A DNA stretch of 64,000 bases from Pseudomonas kuykendallii (GCF_900106975.1 NZ_FNNU01000002.1:372001-436000); one strand, 5' to 3'; shown: positions 39,024 through 48,170, counted from the first letter of the stretch. Program-made: numbers and translations. Notes: generated by a model not told the origin, from the letters alone.

Positions 39024-39653
39024 ATGAGCGGTCCCGAACGCATCACCTTGGCCATGACCGGCGCTTCCGGCGCGCAGTACGGCCTGCGCCTGCTCGACTG
39101 CCTGGTGCAGGAGGAGCGCGAGGTGCACTTCCTCATCTCCAAGGCGGCGCAACTGGTGATGGCCACCGAAACCGACGTGACCCTGCCGGCCAAGCCGCAG
39201 GCGATCCAGGCCTTCCTCAGCGAATACACGGGCGCTGCGGCGGGACAGATCCGCGTCTACGGCAAGGAGGACTGGATGGCGCCGCCGGCCTCGGGCTCCG
39301 GCGCGCCGACGGCGATGGTGGTGGTGCCCTGTTCCACCGGCACGCTGTCGGCGATCGCCACGGGCGCCTGTAACAACCTCATCGAGCGCGCCGCCGATGT
39401 CGCGCTGAAGGAGCGCCGGCAGCTGATCCTGGTGCCGCGCGAGGCGCCGTACTCGAGCATCCACCTGGAAAACATGCTCAAGCTGTCCAACCTCGGCGCG
39501 GTGATCCTGCCGGCCTCGCCGGGTTTCTATCACCAGCCGCAGACCCTCGACGACCTGATCGATTTCGTCGTCGCGCGCATCCTCAACCTGCTGGACATCC
39601 CCCAGGACATGTTGCCCCGCTGGGGCGAGCACCACCTGGGCAGCGCCGACTGA
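39024..39653 (+). CDS. ubiX: Flavin prenyltransferase
   Basis: A 209-residue enzyme that attaches a dimethylallyl group to FMN, making prenylated FMN for the UbiD decarboxylase in ubiquinone synthesis. [17 protein letters not shown] is the FMN-binding start; [24 protein letters not shown] and [23 protein letters not shown] are UbiX signatures. The stop overlaps the next ATG by 1 nt (TGATG). Confidence 0.95.
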   Translation: MSGPERITLAMTGASGAQYGLRLLDCLVQEEREVHFLISKAAQLVMATETDVTLPAKPQAIQAFLSEYTGAAAGQIRVYGKEDWMAPPASGSGAPTAMVVVPCSTGTLSAIATGACNNLIERAADVALKERRQLILVPREAPYSSIHLENMLKLSNLGAVILPASPGFYHQPQTLDDLIDFVVARILNLLDIPQDMLPRWGEHHLGSAD

Positions 39654-39949
39654 TGCGTACCGCGGCGCTGCTGGCCGCCACGCTGGCTGCCGCGTCGCTG
39701 CTCGGCGGGTGCGCCAGCGTGCGCACGCTGGATGCGGCCAAGCCCGGCGCGCCGCTGATCTACGCCGGCACGCGGCTGGACTGGTATGAACTGCACGGGG
39801 GTTGCTGCCCGAAGGAGCGTTTCGGCGCCGAGGCCCCGCGTCATGCGGCGCTCGACCTGCCGGCCAGCGCGCTGCTCGACACCCTGTTGCTGCCGTTCGC
39901 CGTGGCCACCGAGCTGGGCATCGGCCTCGGCGTGCGCGGCGGCAACTGA
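39653..39949 (+). CDS. YceK/YidQ-family lipoprotein
   Basis: A 98-residue lipoprotein. The signal peptide ends in lipobox LLGGC (about Cys20). The mature part has YAGTRLDWYELHGGC, then LDLPASALLDTLLLPFAV, matching the small YceK/YidQ family of unknown function. Start ATG 39653 sits in the TGATG overlap with ubiX, so it is probably co-translated. No gene follows on this strand. Confidence 0.8.
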   Translation: MRTAALLAATLAAASLLGGCASVRTLDAAKPGAPLIYAGTRLDWYELHGGCCPKERFGAEAPRHAALDLPASALLDTLLLPFAVATELGIGLGVRGGN

Positions 39950-40014
39950 CGCCGCGGACGTTGCCCGTCGCCACGCGTTGCGCGCCACTCGGGCGGCGAT
40001 GAAGTGACCAGACC

Positions 40015-40947
40015 CTAGAGCGGCGTCAGTAGCGGTTCGCCGGCGAAATGGCGGCGGACGTTCTCGATGAACTGGGTCAGCGCCTGCGCCACCGCCTGCG
40101 GTGAGTTGCCGCCCAGGTGTGGGCAGAGGATGACGTTGTCCAGGGCGACCAGCTCCTGCGGCGGCAGTGGCTCGCTTTCGTAGACGTCCAGCGCCGCGCC
40201 GCGAATGACCTGGCGCCGCAGCGCATCGGCCAGCGCGGCGGTATCCACCACGCTACCGCGCCCGACATTGACCAGGTAGCCGCCAGCGCCCAGCGCCTCG
40301 AGCATCTCGCGGCCGACCAGGTGATGGGTCGCCGCGCCGCCCGGAATCGCCACCACCAGGCAATCGGCCCAGCGCGCCAGCGCCAGCGGACTGTCGAAGT
40401 AGCGGTGCGGGCTGGCGTCTTTCGGCGTGCGGTTGTGGTAGCCGACGGACATCTCGAAGGCCATTGCGCGGGTGGCGATGCGCTCGCCGATGGCGCCGAG
40501 GCCGAGGATGCCGACACGTTTGCCACCGACGCCGTCCTGCGCCGGCAGCTGCGTGCGCCAGAGGCCGGCGCGGCAGGCGATGTCGAGGTTGCGCAGGTCG
40601 CGGATCGCCGCCAGCAGCAGGGCCATGGCGTGGTCGGCGACGCTGGCGGCGTTGCTGCCGGCACCGCTGCACAGGGCGATGCCGCGCTCGCGGGCGGCGC
40701 CGAGATCGATGTTTTCGTAACCGACGCCCAGCGCAGAGACCAGCTGCAGCGCCGGCAGGCGGGCTATTTCCGCACCCGCCAGGCCCACCGCGCCGGTGGT
40801 CAGCACCATCTGGATCGAGGCGGCGTGCTCGGCGATGGTCGTGCGCCGGCTCTCCGCATCGGGCGCGTAGTGGCAGTCGAAATGTTCGGCGAGTCGCGCC
40901 AGGGTGCTGGGCGGGGAAGGGCAGAGGATCAGCAGGCAGGGCTTCAC
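40015..40947 (-). CDS. D-2-hydroxyacid dehydrogenase (glyoxylate/hydroxypyruvate-type)
   Basis: A 310-residue NAD(P)-dependent reductase of 2-oxoacids. The GTG at 40947 is chosen because GGAGGT lies 7 nt upstream; a longer ATG form (40980) would begin right at the neighbouring stop. The nucleotide-binding GILGLGAIGERIA, catalytic Arg in NVGRGSVVD, Glu in DVYESEPL and His in CPHLGGNS are all visible. Substrate could be glyoxylate, hydroxypyruvate or 2-ketogluconate. It follows the YbaK-like gene in the same direction. Confidence 0.88.
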   Translation of the reverse strand: MKPCLLILCPSPPSTLARLAEHFDCHYAPDAESRRTTIAEHAASIQMVLTTGAVGLAGAEIARLPALQLVSALGVGYENIDLGAARERGIALCSGAGSNAASVADHAMALLLAAIRDLRNLDIACRAGLWRTQLPAQDGVGGKRVGILGLGAIGERIATRAMAFEMSVGYHNRTPKDASPHRYFDSPLALARWADCLVVAIPGGAATHHLVGREMLEALGAGGYLVNVGRGSVVDTAALADALRRQVIRGAALDVYESEPLPPQELVALDNVILCPHLGGNSPQAVAQALTQFIENVRRHFAGEPLLTPL

Positions 40948-40980
40948 GTGAAGTACCTCCAGGGTTGGATGGGGGCGCAC

Positions 40981-41454
40981 TCAGGCGAGGCTGGCCTCCT
41001 GGCAGACATCCACCCACTGGGCGTCGGTGAGTTCGGCGATGCGCCCGGGCGCCAGGCGCACCGCGCTGTGGGTGGCGCCGGCGGCCGGCACCACTTCGTC
41101 GAAGGCTTGCAGCGACACGTCGCAATACACCGCCAGCGGCGTCGCCAGGCCGAACGGGCAGACGCCGCCGACCGGGTGTCCGGTCAGCGCCACCACGCTC
41201 TCGGCGTCGAGCATCTTGGCCTTGCCGCCGAAGGTTTCCTTGATCTTGCGGTTGTCGATGCGCGCATCGCCGCGAGCCACCACCAGCAGGTTGCGTTCGC
41301 CGACGCGGAAGGCCAGGGTCTTGGCGATCATTCCCGGCTCGACACCGTGCGCGGCGGCGGCCAGGGCGACGGTGGCGGTGCTGTCGTCGAGTTCGATGAC
41401 GGTGAGGTCGGGCGCCTTTTCGGCGAAGAAGGCGCGGACGGACTCCAGGCTCAT
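40981..41454 (-). CDS. YbaK/EbsC-family aminoacyl-tRNA deacylase
   Basis: A 157-residue protein of the YbaK/ProX group, which removes mischarged amino acids from tRNA (YbaK: Cys-tRNAPro). ATG 41454 has GGGAGC upstream and gives the family start MSLESVRAFFAEKAP. Conserved KTLAFRV, KIKETFGGKAKML and TGHPVGGVCPFGL are present, the last being the GXXXP substrate loop. The specific mischarged tRNA cannot be told from sequence. Confidence 0.87.
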   Translation of the reverse strand: MSLESVRAFFAEKAPDLTVIELDDSTATVALAAAAHGVEPGMIAKTLAFRVGERNLLVVARGDARIDNRKIKETFGGKAKMLDAESVVALTGHPVGGVCPFGLATPLAVYCDVSLQAFDEVVPAAGATHSAVRLAPGRIAELTDAQWVDVCQEASLA

Positions 41455-41528
41455 GCAACTGCTCCCTTGGCGAAAAACGCCACCTTGGCGCTCCGCGCCG
41501 GCTCCGTCAATCGCCCGGGGCGGGCGGT

Positions 41529-42170
41529 TCAGCGGCCGAGGCGGCGCAGGTCGTCGGACTCGACGATGCGCGCGCCGGGCTGTTCCTCCAGCGCCAGGCG
41601 CCACAGCGCGCGGGCCAGTACCGTGGCTTCGATGCCCTGCCACTTGCCCGGCAGCACCCGGCTGAGCGGCGCCGCCAGGCGTTCGCCGAGGCGAAATTCC
41701 TGGCGCGCGCCGAGCAGCATCGAGGGGCGGGCGAGGGTGAGTTGAGGCCAGTCCTGGGCGAGCAGCGCCGCTTCGGTCTCGCCTTTCACGCGGTTGTAGA
41801 ACACCGACGACTGCGCGTCGGCGCCGATCGCGCTGATCACCAGCAGATGCCGGGCGCCCAGTGCCCGGGCGCGCTCCGCGAAGGCGAGAACCAGGTCATG
41901 GTCGACCGCGCGGAAGGCGTCCTGCGAACCGGCCTGCTTGATCGTCGTGCCGAGGCAGCAGAAGGCGGTGTCCACCGGCCCTTCGAGGCGCGGCAGCAGC
42001 GCGGCGAGTTCGCCGACCGGGTTGTCCAGGCGCGGATGCTCGGCCAGCGGGCGCCGGGACGGTGCCAGCACGCACTCCACAGTCGGCTCGTCGAGCAGAC
42101 GGTCGAGCAGGTGTTCGCCGGTCAGGCCGGTCGCGCCGGCGATGAGGATGCGCTGCGGTGTCAGGTACAT
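41529..42170 (-). CDS. NAD(P)-binding oxidoreductase (atypical SDR)
   Basis: A 213-residue Rossmann-fold protein beginning [19 protein letters not shown], with [13 protein letters not shown] and [10 protein letters not shown] in the usual SDR positions, then [15 protein letters not shown], where the Tyr and Lys stand in a YNxxK arrangement. This fits the atypical SDR group related to HTATIP2/YwnB. Substrate unknown. It is encoded between the YbaK-like and MORN-lipoprotein genes, all on the - strand. Confidence 0.8.
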   Translation of the reverse strand: MYLTPQRILIAGATGLTGEHLLDRLLDEPTVECVLAPSRRPLAEHPRLDNPVGELAALLPRLEGPVDTAFCCLGTTIKQAGSQDAFRAVDHDLVLAFAERARALGARHLLVISAIGADAQSSVFYNRVKGETEAALLAQDWPQLTLARPSMLLGARQEFRLGERLAAPLSRVLPGKWQGIEATVLARALWRLALEEQPGARIVESDDLRRLGR

Positions 42171-42215
42171 GTTCGCCTCCGGTGACAGCGGCGCGGTGCG
42201 CCCACTCCTGTTTCT

Positions 42216-43766
42216 TCAGAGTTTGGCAGTTGCCGCTTTGTTCTGGGCGGTGCGATAGCGATTCCAGCGTTCGAGCACCGCCTTGGGAGCCCAGATCTGC
42301 GGCTCGGAGGCCTCGAAGTCCTCGGCGACCTCGCGTTCGGCGACTTTCGTCCTGGCGATCTCGAAGGCCTTGGCGAGGTCGTCGGTCTGCTGCAACGCCT
42401 CGCCGAACAGGGCGCGGCCGAAGTAGGTGAAGTCGGCTTCTTCCGAGCAGCCGAAGGACACCCGGTCGGCGCGGGCGGCGGTGATGATCAGGGTCTTGTC
42501 GTCCTTCAGCGGCGGGATGAAACCGCCGGAATAGCAGGCCGAGACCACCAGCACCTTGTAGCGGTCCTTGAGTGGGCGCATCAGCTCGGCCAGCGAGGTG
42601 GCGGAGAGGTCGGCCAGGTTCAGGCGCGGCACGTCGAGGCTCAGGCGGTGGTCGGCCGAGCCGTGGCTGGTCAGGTAGATGAACAGCAGGTCTTCCGGTC
42701 CGCTGCGCTTGGCCAGCGTATTCAGGCTGCGAGCGAGGCTCTCGCGGGTGGCCAGCGGGCGGTCGGCGAGGTGGTCGCGGTGGTTGGCAAGGGTCACCAC
42801 GCCGCGCGCGCCGAAGCGCTTGCCGAGCAGGTCGGCGACGTAGTCCGCCTCGCGCAGGAACACGCTCTGCTTGCCGTCGCCGGCCAGGGTCAGTGCGTAG
42901 AGTTCGGTGGCCGGGGTCGACGCGGGTATCGCCGCGAGGGCTTCGCCGAGCAGCCGGCTCTGTTCCAGCAGGCCGACGTCCAGCGGGTCCGGCAGCGCCT
43001 TGCCCTGTTCGTCGCGGATGCGTTGGCCGGCTTGCCAAGAACCCTTGCGGGTGCTGCCGTCGGCCAGCGTGAGCACGCCGGGGCCATCGTAGGCGCCCTG
43101 CTTGAAACCGCCCTCGTAGACGCTGCCATCGGCCAGTTGCAGACGGCCTTCGCCGTCGTACTGCCAGTCCTTGAACTGGCCCAGGTAGCGGCTGCCGTCG
43201 GCGCCGCGGAATTCGCCCTGGCCGCTCAACTGGCCGTGGACGAACTGGCCGAGCCAGGTGTCGCCGTCGCTGGAATAGCTGCCCTGGCCGTGGAAGTCGC
43301 CCTCCTCGAAGGCGCCGCCATATTCCTCGCCATGCGCGCCGCGGTAATGCCCCGCTCCATTGAGTTCGCCGTCGCGGAACACGCCCGACCAGCTTTCACC
43401 GTTCTGCTCCAGGGTGCCCTGGCCCTGCATCTTGCCCTTGTCGAAGAGGCCTTCGTAGCGGCTGCCGTCGGCGTAGGTGAAGGTGCCCTTGCCGTGGTAC
43501 TGGCCGAGGTGGAACTCGCCGACGTAGGTTTCCCCGCCGGCGCCGTGCCAGCTGCCCTGGCCCTCGAACTGGCCGTCCTTGAAATTGCCTTCGTAGTAGC
43601 TGCCGTTGGCGTAGTCGATGCGCCCGGGCCCCTGTAGCAAGCCGTCCACCAGCTCGCCGCGGTAGTGGCCGCCGTCCGGCAACTGCGCATTCGGCGATTT
43701 CATCGGTTCGCCCTCGCCACAGGCGGCGAGCAGCAGGATCAGCAGGGCGGGTAGAGCTGGGCGCAT
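42216..43766 (-). CDS. MORN-repeat lipoprotein with C13 (caspase-like) peptidase domain
   Basis: A 516-residue exported lipoprotein with lipobox LLLAAC near residue 16. Residues about 35-255 hold nine tandem MORN repeats of about 23 residues (for example SYYEGNFKDGQFEGQGSW, SRYEGLFDKGKMQGQGT, SVYEGGFKQGAYDGPGV). The C-terminal domain (about 270-500) has IYLTSHGS and LVVSACYSGGFIPP, the His-Cys dyad of clan CD family C13 (legumain/GPI8) peptidases. MORN repeats often bind lipid or other proteins. A homologue is conserved in P. aeruginosa, but its substrate is unknown to me. Start ATG 43766 is preferred to an upstream TTG. Confidence 0.82.
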   Translation of the reverse strand: MRPALPALLILLLAACGEGEPMKSPNAQLPDGGHYRGELVDGLLQGPGRIDYANGSYYEGNFKDGQFEGQGSWHGAGGETYVGEFHLGQYHGKGTFTYADGSRYEGLFDKGKMQGQGTLEQNGESWSGVFRDGELNGAGHYRGAHGEEYGGAFEEGDFHGQGSYSSDGDTWLGQFVHGQLSGQGEFRGADGSRYLGQFKDWQYDGEGRLQLADGSVYEGGFKQGAYDGPGVLTLADGSTRKGSWQAGQRIRDEQGKALPDPLDVGLLEQSRLLGEALAAIPASTPATELYALTLAGDGKQSVFLREADYVADLLGKRFGARGVVTLANHRDHLADRPLATRESLARSLNTLAKRSGPEDLLFIYLTSHGSADHRLSLDVPRLNLADLSATSLAELMRPLKDRYKVLVVSACYSGGFIPPLKDDKTLIITAARADRVSFGCSEEADFTYFGRALFGEALQQTDDLAKAFEIARTKVAEREVAEDFEASEPQIWAPKAVLERWNRYRTAQNKAATAKL

Positions 43767-43857
43767 GAAGAGGGTCCGGTCTGGCAACAGGCCCTAGTAT
43801 GCCGCAGCGGGGTTGGCGACGCGCGGCGCACCCTGTGGCAGGGTGCGCCGGGGGCGA

Positions 43858-44313
43858 TCAGACGAAGCAGAGGGTCAGTGGTTCGGCGATGTAGGCGGGT
43901 TTTTCCTGGCCTTCGATCTCCATCACCACGCGTGCCTTGAGCAGCCACTGGCCGGGGTTCTTCTCATGGGCGTCGGTCAGGCTCAGGCCCAGGCGCACCC
44001 GCGAGCCGACCTTCACCGGCTGGATGAAGCGCAGGCTGTCGAGGCCGTAGTTGACCGCCATCTTCAACCCTTCGGGGAGGATCATCCGGTCCTCCATGAG
44101 CATCGGCATCAGCGACAGCGAAAGGAAACCGTGGGCGATGGTGCTGCCGAACGGTGTCTGCCGGGCCTTCTCCGGGTCGACGTGGATGAACTGGTGGTCG
44201 CCGGTGCATTCGGCGAACTGGTCGATGCGCGTCTGGTCGACTTCCAGCCAGTCGGAATGACCGAGATCCTTGCCGATGTGGTCCTTGAGTTGTGCGACGG
44301 GTACGAATGGCAT
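43858..44313 (-). CDS. MaoC-like (R)-specific enoyl-CoA hydratase
   Basis: A 151-residue hot-dog-fold hydratase. ATG 44313 follows a strong GGAGGA site; the frame is open further upstream but without support. FAECTGDHQFIHVDPEKA places catalytic Asp39 and His44 in the hydratase-2 motif, and GSTIAHGFLSLSLMP is the following helix. It probably hydrates trans-2-enoyl-CoA to (R)-3-hydroxyacyl-CoA (PhaJ-like). Divergent from the lrgA-like gene. Confidence 0.88.
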   Translation of the reverse strand: MPFVPVAQLKDHIGKDLGHSDWLEVDQTRIDQFAECTGDHQFIHVDPEKARQTPFGSTIAHGFLSLSLMPMLMEDRMILPEGLKMAVNYGLDSLRFIQPVKVGSRVRLGLSLTDAHEKNPGQWLLKARVVMEIEGQEKPAYIAEPLTLCFV

Positions 44314-44427
44314 GTGTCCTCCGGGGCTCTTGTTGTTGTCGAGGTCGCAGATCAGCACGCACCCGGTGGACGGTCAAGCTCGCATGGCCCCGGCGAATGG
44401 CGCGTCATAGGGCCACGGGGGAATGCC

Positions 44428-44433
44428 TATAAT
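44428..44433 (+). promoter_or_regulatory. Probable -10 box for the lrgAB-like operon
   Basis: A perfect TATAAT preceded by TGCC lies 27 nt upstream of the ATG at 44461. Transcription would start near 44440, leaving a leader of about 21 nt that contains the GGAG ribosome site. No good -35 box stands at 17 nt. Confidence 0.6.
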
Positions 44434-44460
44434 GAGGACCTCGAGCCCTTGGAGAATCCG

Positions 44461-44823
44461 ATGCTGCTACGCGGCCTTACCTGGCTGGTGCTGTTCCAGA
44501 TGCTCGGCACCGCGCTGAACGTGCTGTTCCTGTCCATGCTGCCCGGCCCGATCATCGGCCTGGTGCTGCTGTTCCTCTTCATGCTCGCCCGCGGCGAAGT
44601 GGGCGAACCGCTGAGCGTCGCCGCCAGCAGCCTGCTGCGCTACCTGCCGCTGATCCTGGTGGTGCCGGCGGTGGGCGTGATGGTCTACGCGCGGGAAATC
44701 GCCGCGGATTTCTGGGCGATCGTCGGCGCGCTGGGCCTCTCGCTGGTGATCTCGCTGTGCTTCGCCGGCTGGCTGATGGAGAAGCTCATCCGCCGCCAGG
44801 GCCGTGCCCGGGAGGACGCATGA
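44461..44823 (+). CDS. CidA/LrgA-family membrane protein
   Basis: A 120-residue protein with four hydrophobic spans and the family stretch LSMLPGPIIGLVLLFLFM. LrgA/CidA proteins are holin-like regulators of murein hydrolase activity, now also linked to pyruvate or small-acid transport. ATG 44461 follows TTGGAG. The stop overlaps the lrgB-like start by 4 nt, so the two form a coupled pair. Confidence 0.88.
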   Translation: MLLRGLTWLVLFQMLGTALNVLFLSMLPGPIIGLVLLFLFMLARGEVGEPLSVAASSLLRYLPLILVVPAVGVMVYAREIAADFWAIVGALGLSLVISLCFAGWLMEKLIRRQGRAREDA

Positions 44824-45536
44824 GCGTCAACTGGCTGGGCGCATGGCAGGCGCTGATCCATCATCCGCTGTTCGGCGTCGGTATCACCCTGGCGGTGTAT
44901 CAGCTCGCCCTGGCCGCCTACGAACGCAGCCGCTGGGTGATGCTGCAGCCGGTGCTGGTGTCGATGATCGGGATCATCGCCATCCTGCTGGCCTGCGGCC
45001 TTAGCTACGCCGAGTACCGCAAGAGCACCGAGACCATGACCATCCTGCTCGGGCCGGCGACCGTGGCGCTGGCGGTGCCGCTGTTCCTCAACCTGCGGCG
45101 CATTCGCCTGCTGTTCTGGCCGATCGTCATCACCCTGGCGGTGGCCGGCGTGTTCGCCACCGCGTGCGGCGTGGCGCTCGCCTGGTTGTTCGGCGCGGAG
45201 CGGCAGATCCTGATGACCCTCGCGCCGAAGTCGGTGACGTCGCCCATCGCCATGCTGGTGGCCGAGCAGATCGGCGGCGTGGCGGCGCTGGCGGCGGTGT
45301 TCGTGATGATCACCGGTGTGATTGGCGCGATCGTCGGCCCTTCGCTGCTGCGCCTGGTCGGGGTGCGCAGCTCCGCCGCCCAGGGCATGGCGCTGGGCCT
45401 CACCGCGCATGCCGTGGGCACCGCGCGGGCGTTGCAGGAAAGCGACGAAGCCGGCGCCTTCGCAGCGCTGGGGATGAGCCTGATGGGTGTGGCCAGCGCG
45501 GTGTTCCTGCCGCTGGCCGTGGCGATAGTGAGCTGA
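44820..45536 (+). CDS. LrgB/CidB-family membrane protein
   Basis: A 238-residue partner of the LrgA-like protein, with about seven hydrophobic spans. LAPKSVTSPIAMLVAEQIGG and GLTAHAVGTARALQ are conserved LrgB signatures. ATG 44820 overlaps the previous stop (ATGA). Expected role: membrane partner in controlling autolysis or metabolite export. It is followed 7 nt later by the LON-domain gene. Confidence 0.9.
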   Translation: MSVNWLGAWQALIHHPLFGVGITLAVYQLALAAYERSRWVMLQPVLVSMIGIIAILLACGLSYAEYRKSTETMTILLGPATVALAVPLFLNLRRIRLLFWPIVITLAVAGVFATACGVALAWLFGAERQILMTLAPKSVTSPIAMLVAEQIGGVAALAAVFVMITGVIGAIVGPSLLRLVGVRSSAAQGMALGLTAHAVGTARALQESDEAGAFAALGMSLMGVASAVFLPLAVAIVS

Positions 45537-45543
45537 GGTACCG

Positions 45544-46128
45544 ATGACCCTTCCCCTGTTCCCCCTTTCCACCGTGCTGTTTCCGGGCTGCCAGCTCGAC
45601 CTGCAGATCTTCGAGGCGCGCTATCTGGATATGCTCAGCCGCTGCCTGAGGCAGGACTCCGAATTCGGCGTGGTGTGCATCATCGAAGGTGCAGAGGTCG
45701 GCCAGGCCGCCAGGCGCTTCGCCGATGTCGGCTGCGCGGCGAGCATCCGCGACTGGCAGCAGCGTCCCAACGGGCTGCTCGGCATCCGTGTCGAAGGCAC
45801 GCGACGCTTCCGCGTGCTGAGTTCGCAGGTGCAGCGCGACCAGTCGACCCTCGCCGACGTGGAGTGGCTGGACGAACCGCCGGAGCGGCCGCTGCTCGCC
45901 GGGCACGCCGACCTCGCGGCGCTGCTCGAGGCGCTGGCCGAGCATCCGCTGGTCGCCGCGCTGGGCATGGGCGGCGTGGCCGAGGGGCAGCAGGCGCTGG
46001 CCAATCAACTGGGCTACCTGTTGCCGTTCAGCGAAGAGGCCAAGCTGGAGCTGCTGGCGATCGGCGATCCGCCGCAACGCCTGGAGCGCATCCAGCAGCT
46101 GCTCGAGCAATTGCAGGGCGAAGACTGA
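45544..46128 (+). CDS. LON substrate-binding-domain protein
   Basis: A 194-residue stand-alone copy of the N-terminal LON domain, without the ATPase or Ser-Lys protease parts of Lon. LPLFPLSTVLFPGCQLDLQIFE and the RYLDMLSRCL helix are characteristic. Such proteins bind protein substrates but their role in bacteria is unknown. It is in the lrgAB-like operon (7-nt gap), and converges with the DedA-PAP2 gene. Confidence 0.88.
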   Translation: MTLPLFPLSTVLFPGCQLDLQIFEARYLDMLSRCLRQDSEFGVVCIIEGAEVGQAARRFADVGCAASIRDWQQRPNGLLGIRVEGTRRFRVLSSQVQRDQSTLADVEWLDEPPERPLLAGHADLAALLEALAEHPLVAALGMGGVAEGQQALANQLGYLLPFSEEAKLELLAIGDPPQRLERIQQLLEQLQGED

Positions 46129-46140
46129 GCCAGGCGGCCT

Positions 46141-47457
46141 TCAGTAGCGGTACATCTGCACGGCGGCCGGCAGCGCCCAGGTGGCAACGCCGCCGAGCAG
46201 CGCGATGCAGGCCGGCAGGATCAGCCACCAGGCGCGCGGAGACAGCGCGCCGAGCGGCTCGCGCCACTGCACCGCGGCCAGGCTGGCGGCGCACAGCGCG
46301 CTGGCCAGCATCGCCCCGGCGAGCACGTCGGTCGGCCAGTGCACCCCCAGGTAAACCCGCGACATCGCGATCGCCAGCGCCGGCAGGCAGGCCATCACCA
46401 TCCACGCCAGGCGCAGGCGCGCCGGTTGCCCGCGGCCGGCGAGGGTGCCGAGCACCAGGAAGAAGGCGAACGCCGCCGAACTGTGACCGCTGGGAAAGCT
46501 GTAGGTGTGCAGCGGTTCGAGCAGCACTTCCGGCCGGGTACGGGCGAACAGGTGCTTCAGCAGGCCGTTGAGCAGCGCCGTACCGAGCAGCGCGCTGCCG
46601 GCGAATAGCAGTGCGCGCCATTGGCGGGTGAGCGCCAGCAGCGCGCAGAGCAGCACGCCGACGAACAGCTGGGTCTTGAAGTCGCCGAGCCGGGTGATCA
46701 GCACCATCAGATGGTCGAGGTGCGGCGCACGCTCGTCCTGCATCACCGCCAGCAGGCCGTTGTCCAGCGCCTGCAGGTGCGGCATGCCGAGGAACAGGCC
46801 GATCAGGATCGCCGCGCTCAGTGCCGTCGCCAGGTACGGCGTGCGGCGCTGATGGTGCAGGCTTTGCTGCGCGCAGAGGCCGATCAGCACCGCGAACGCC
46901 GCGGCGACCACGCCGGCCTGGGGCCAGAAGCCCTCAGGCAGGGGCAGGCGCAACGCGGCGCCGGTGGCCCAGCCCGGCATCAGGTAGGCGATCGCCCAGC
47001 CGGCCGCCGCCACCAGGCTGACCAGGATGAAGCGCGGCATCGGCATGTCGAGCATCCCGGCGATCATCGGCAGCATCGGCCGCAGCGGGCCGATGAAACG
47101 GCCGACCAGCAGGCTGGCGATGCCGTACTTGTGGAAATAGCTCTCCGCGCCGGTCATCCATTCCGGGTGATGGCGCAGCACCGGCAGGCGCCGGATGTTC
47201 TGGTGGAAGCGCCGGCCGAGGGCATAGGACAGCGCATCGCCGAGCAGGCCGCCGGCGTAGCCGAGCAGCAGTGTCTGCCAGAGCGTCAGCGCGCCGCCGC
47301 CAGCGGCCACCGCCACGGCGAACATCAGCACCGTGCCCGGCACGATGATCCCGGCGATCGCCAGGCACTCGACGCAGGCGATGACGAAGATCGCCAGGCC
47401 GAGCCATTCCGGATTCTGCGTCAGCCAGCCGCTGAGGCTTTCGAGCCATTGGCTCAT
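46141..47457 (-). CDS. DedA-PAP2 fusion membrane phosphatase
   Basis: A 438-residue protein from ATG 47457, overlapping the mpg-like gene's stop by 4 nt. The N-terminal half (about 1-190) is a DedA domain: CLAIAGIIVPGTVLMFAVA, GDALSYALGRRF and LLVGRFIGPLRPMLPMIAG. The C-terminal half is a PAP2 acid phosphatase with the three motifs KHLFARTRP, YSFPSGHSS (about 321-329) and SRVYLGVHWPTD. It may dephosphorylate undecaprenyl-PP or phosphatidyl lipids and also move lipids between leaflets. Confidence 0.88.
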   Translation of the reverse strand: MSQWLESLSGWLTQNPEWLGLAIFVIACVECLAIAGIIVPGTVLMFAVAVAAGGGALTLWQTLLLGYAGGLLGDALSYALGRRFHQNIRRLPVLRHHPEWMTGAESYFHKYGIASLLVGRFIGPLRPMLPMIAGMLDMPMPRFILVSLVAAAGWAIAYLMPGWATGAALRLPLPEGFWPQAGVVAAAFAVLIGLCAQQSLHHQRRTPYLATALSAAILIGLFLGMPHLQALDNGLLAVMQDERAPHLDHLMVLITRLGDFKTQLFVGVLLCALLALTRQWRALLFAGSALLGTALLNGLLKHLFARTRPEVLLEPLHTYSFPSGHSSAAFAFFLVLGTLAGRGQPARLRLAWMVMACLPALAIAMSRVYLGVHWPTDVLAGAMLASALCAASLAAVQWREPLGALSPRAWWLILPACIALLGGVATWALPAAVQMYRY

Positions 47458-48170
47458 CGATCGAACTCCTGTGTCTGCAGCAGATGGTAGTCGCGACCTT
47501 CGAGCTGTCCGCGGCGCAACGGGTTCCGTGTGCAGTGGCGCGCGTGCGCGGCATCGACGAAGCGGTAGGCGAGGTGCTCGTCGCGGCCGGGCGGAATGCC
47601 CAGGCGCGTCGTCTGGATGATCTGCGCCGGGCGCTCGCCGACGTCGTCGACGAAGAAGCGCTGCACGTCGAAGCGCCGCGCGTTCCATTCGCTCACCTTG
47701 AGCCCGAGCGCCCGGCATAGCAGGGTCTGCCCGGCACACAGGCGCTCCGCTGCGCGCGGCCCGCCATTCGCGGCAGGGCTGTTGAGCAACATGCGTTGCA
47801 GGCTGGCGGGGCCGGAAACGGCATCCAGCCAGGGATGCGCGGACTTGATCAGGACCGCGTTGCCGGCGCCGGCAACGCTCATGTTCAGGCTGTCGCCGCC
47901 GCGTGCGTAGTACATGTAGATGTGCCCGGCGTCCATGAACAGCGCGCGCCGCGAGGGCGTCTGGCCAAGCGAGGCGTGGCTGCCTTTCTCGTCCAGGTAA
48001 TAGGCCTCGGTCTCGATGATCCGCACCGCCAGCCAGAGCCCGTCGACCCGGTGCCGCAGCACCTTGCCCAGCAGGTCGCGGGCCACCTGCTGCGCGTCGC
48101 GGTCGAAGAATGCGTCCGCCAGCGGCCGCGCGCCGGGCCAGGGTGGCTCGCAGTGGAAAGGATCGGTCAT
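47454..48170 (-). CDS. mpg: 3-methyladenine DNA glycosylase (AAG/Mpg family)
   Basis: A 238-residue AAG-type DNA glycosylase that removes alkylated purines. From ATG 48170 the protein carries DLLGKVLRHRVDGLWLAVRIIETEAY, the substrate-binding ETEAY motif with catalytic Glu, then FMDAGHIYMYYARGG and GVGERPAQI-like segments near the C-terminus. A longer start near 48209 is possible but has no ribosome site. It is the upstream partner of the DedA-PAP2 gene (4-nt overlap). Confidence 0.88.
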   Translation of the reverse strand: MTDPFHCEPPWPGARPLADAFFDRDAQQVARDLLGKVLRHRVDGLWLAVRIIETEAYYLDEKGSHASLGQTPSRRALFMDAGHIYMYYARGGDSLNMSVAGAGNAVLIKSAHPWLDAVSGPASLQRMLLNSPAANGGPRAAERLCAGQTLLCRALGLKVSEWNARRFDVQRFFVDDVGERPAQIIQTTRLGIPPGRDEHLAYRFVDAAHARHCTRNPLRRGQLEGRDYHLLQTQEFDR

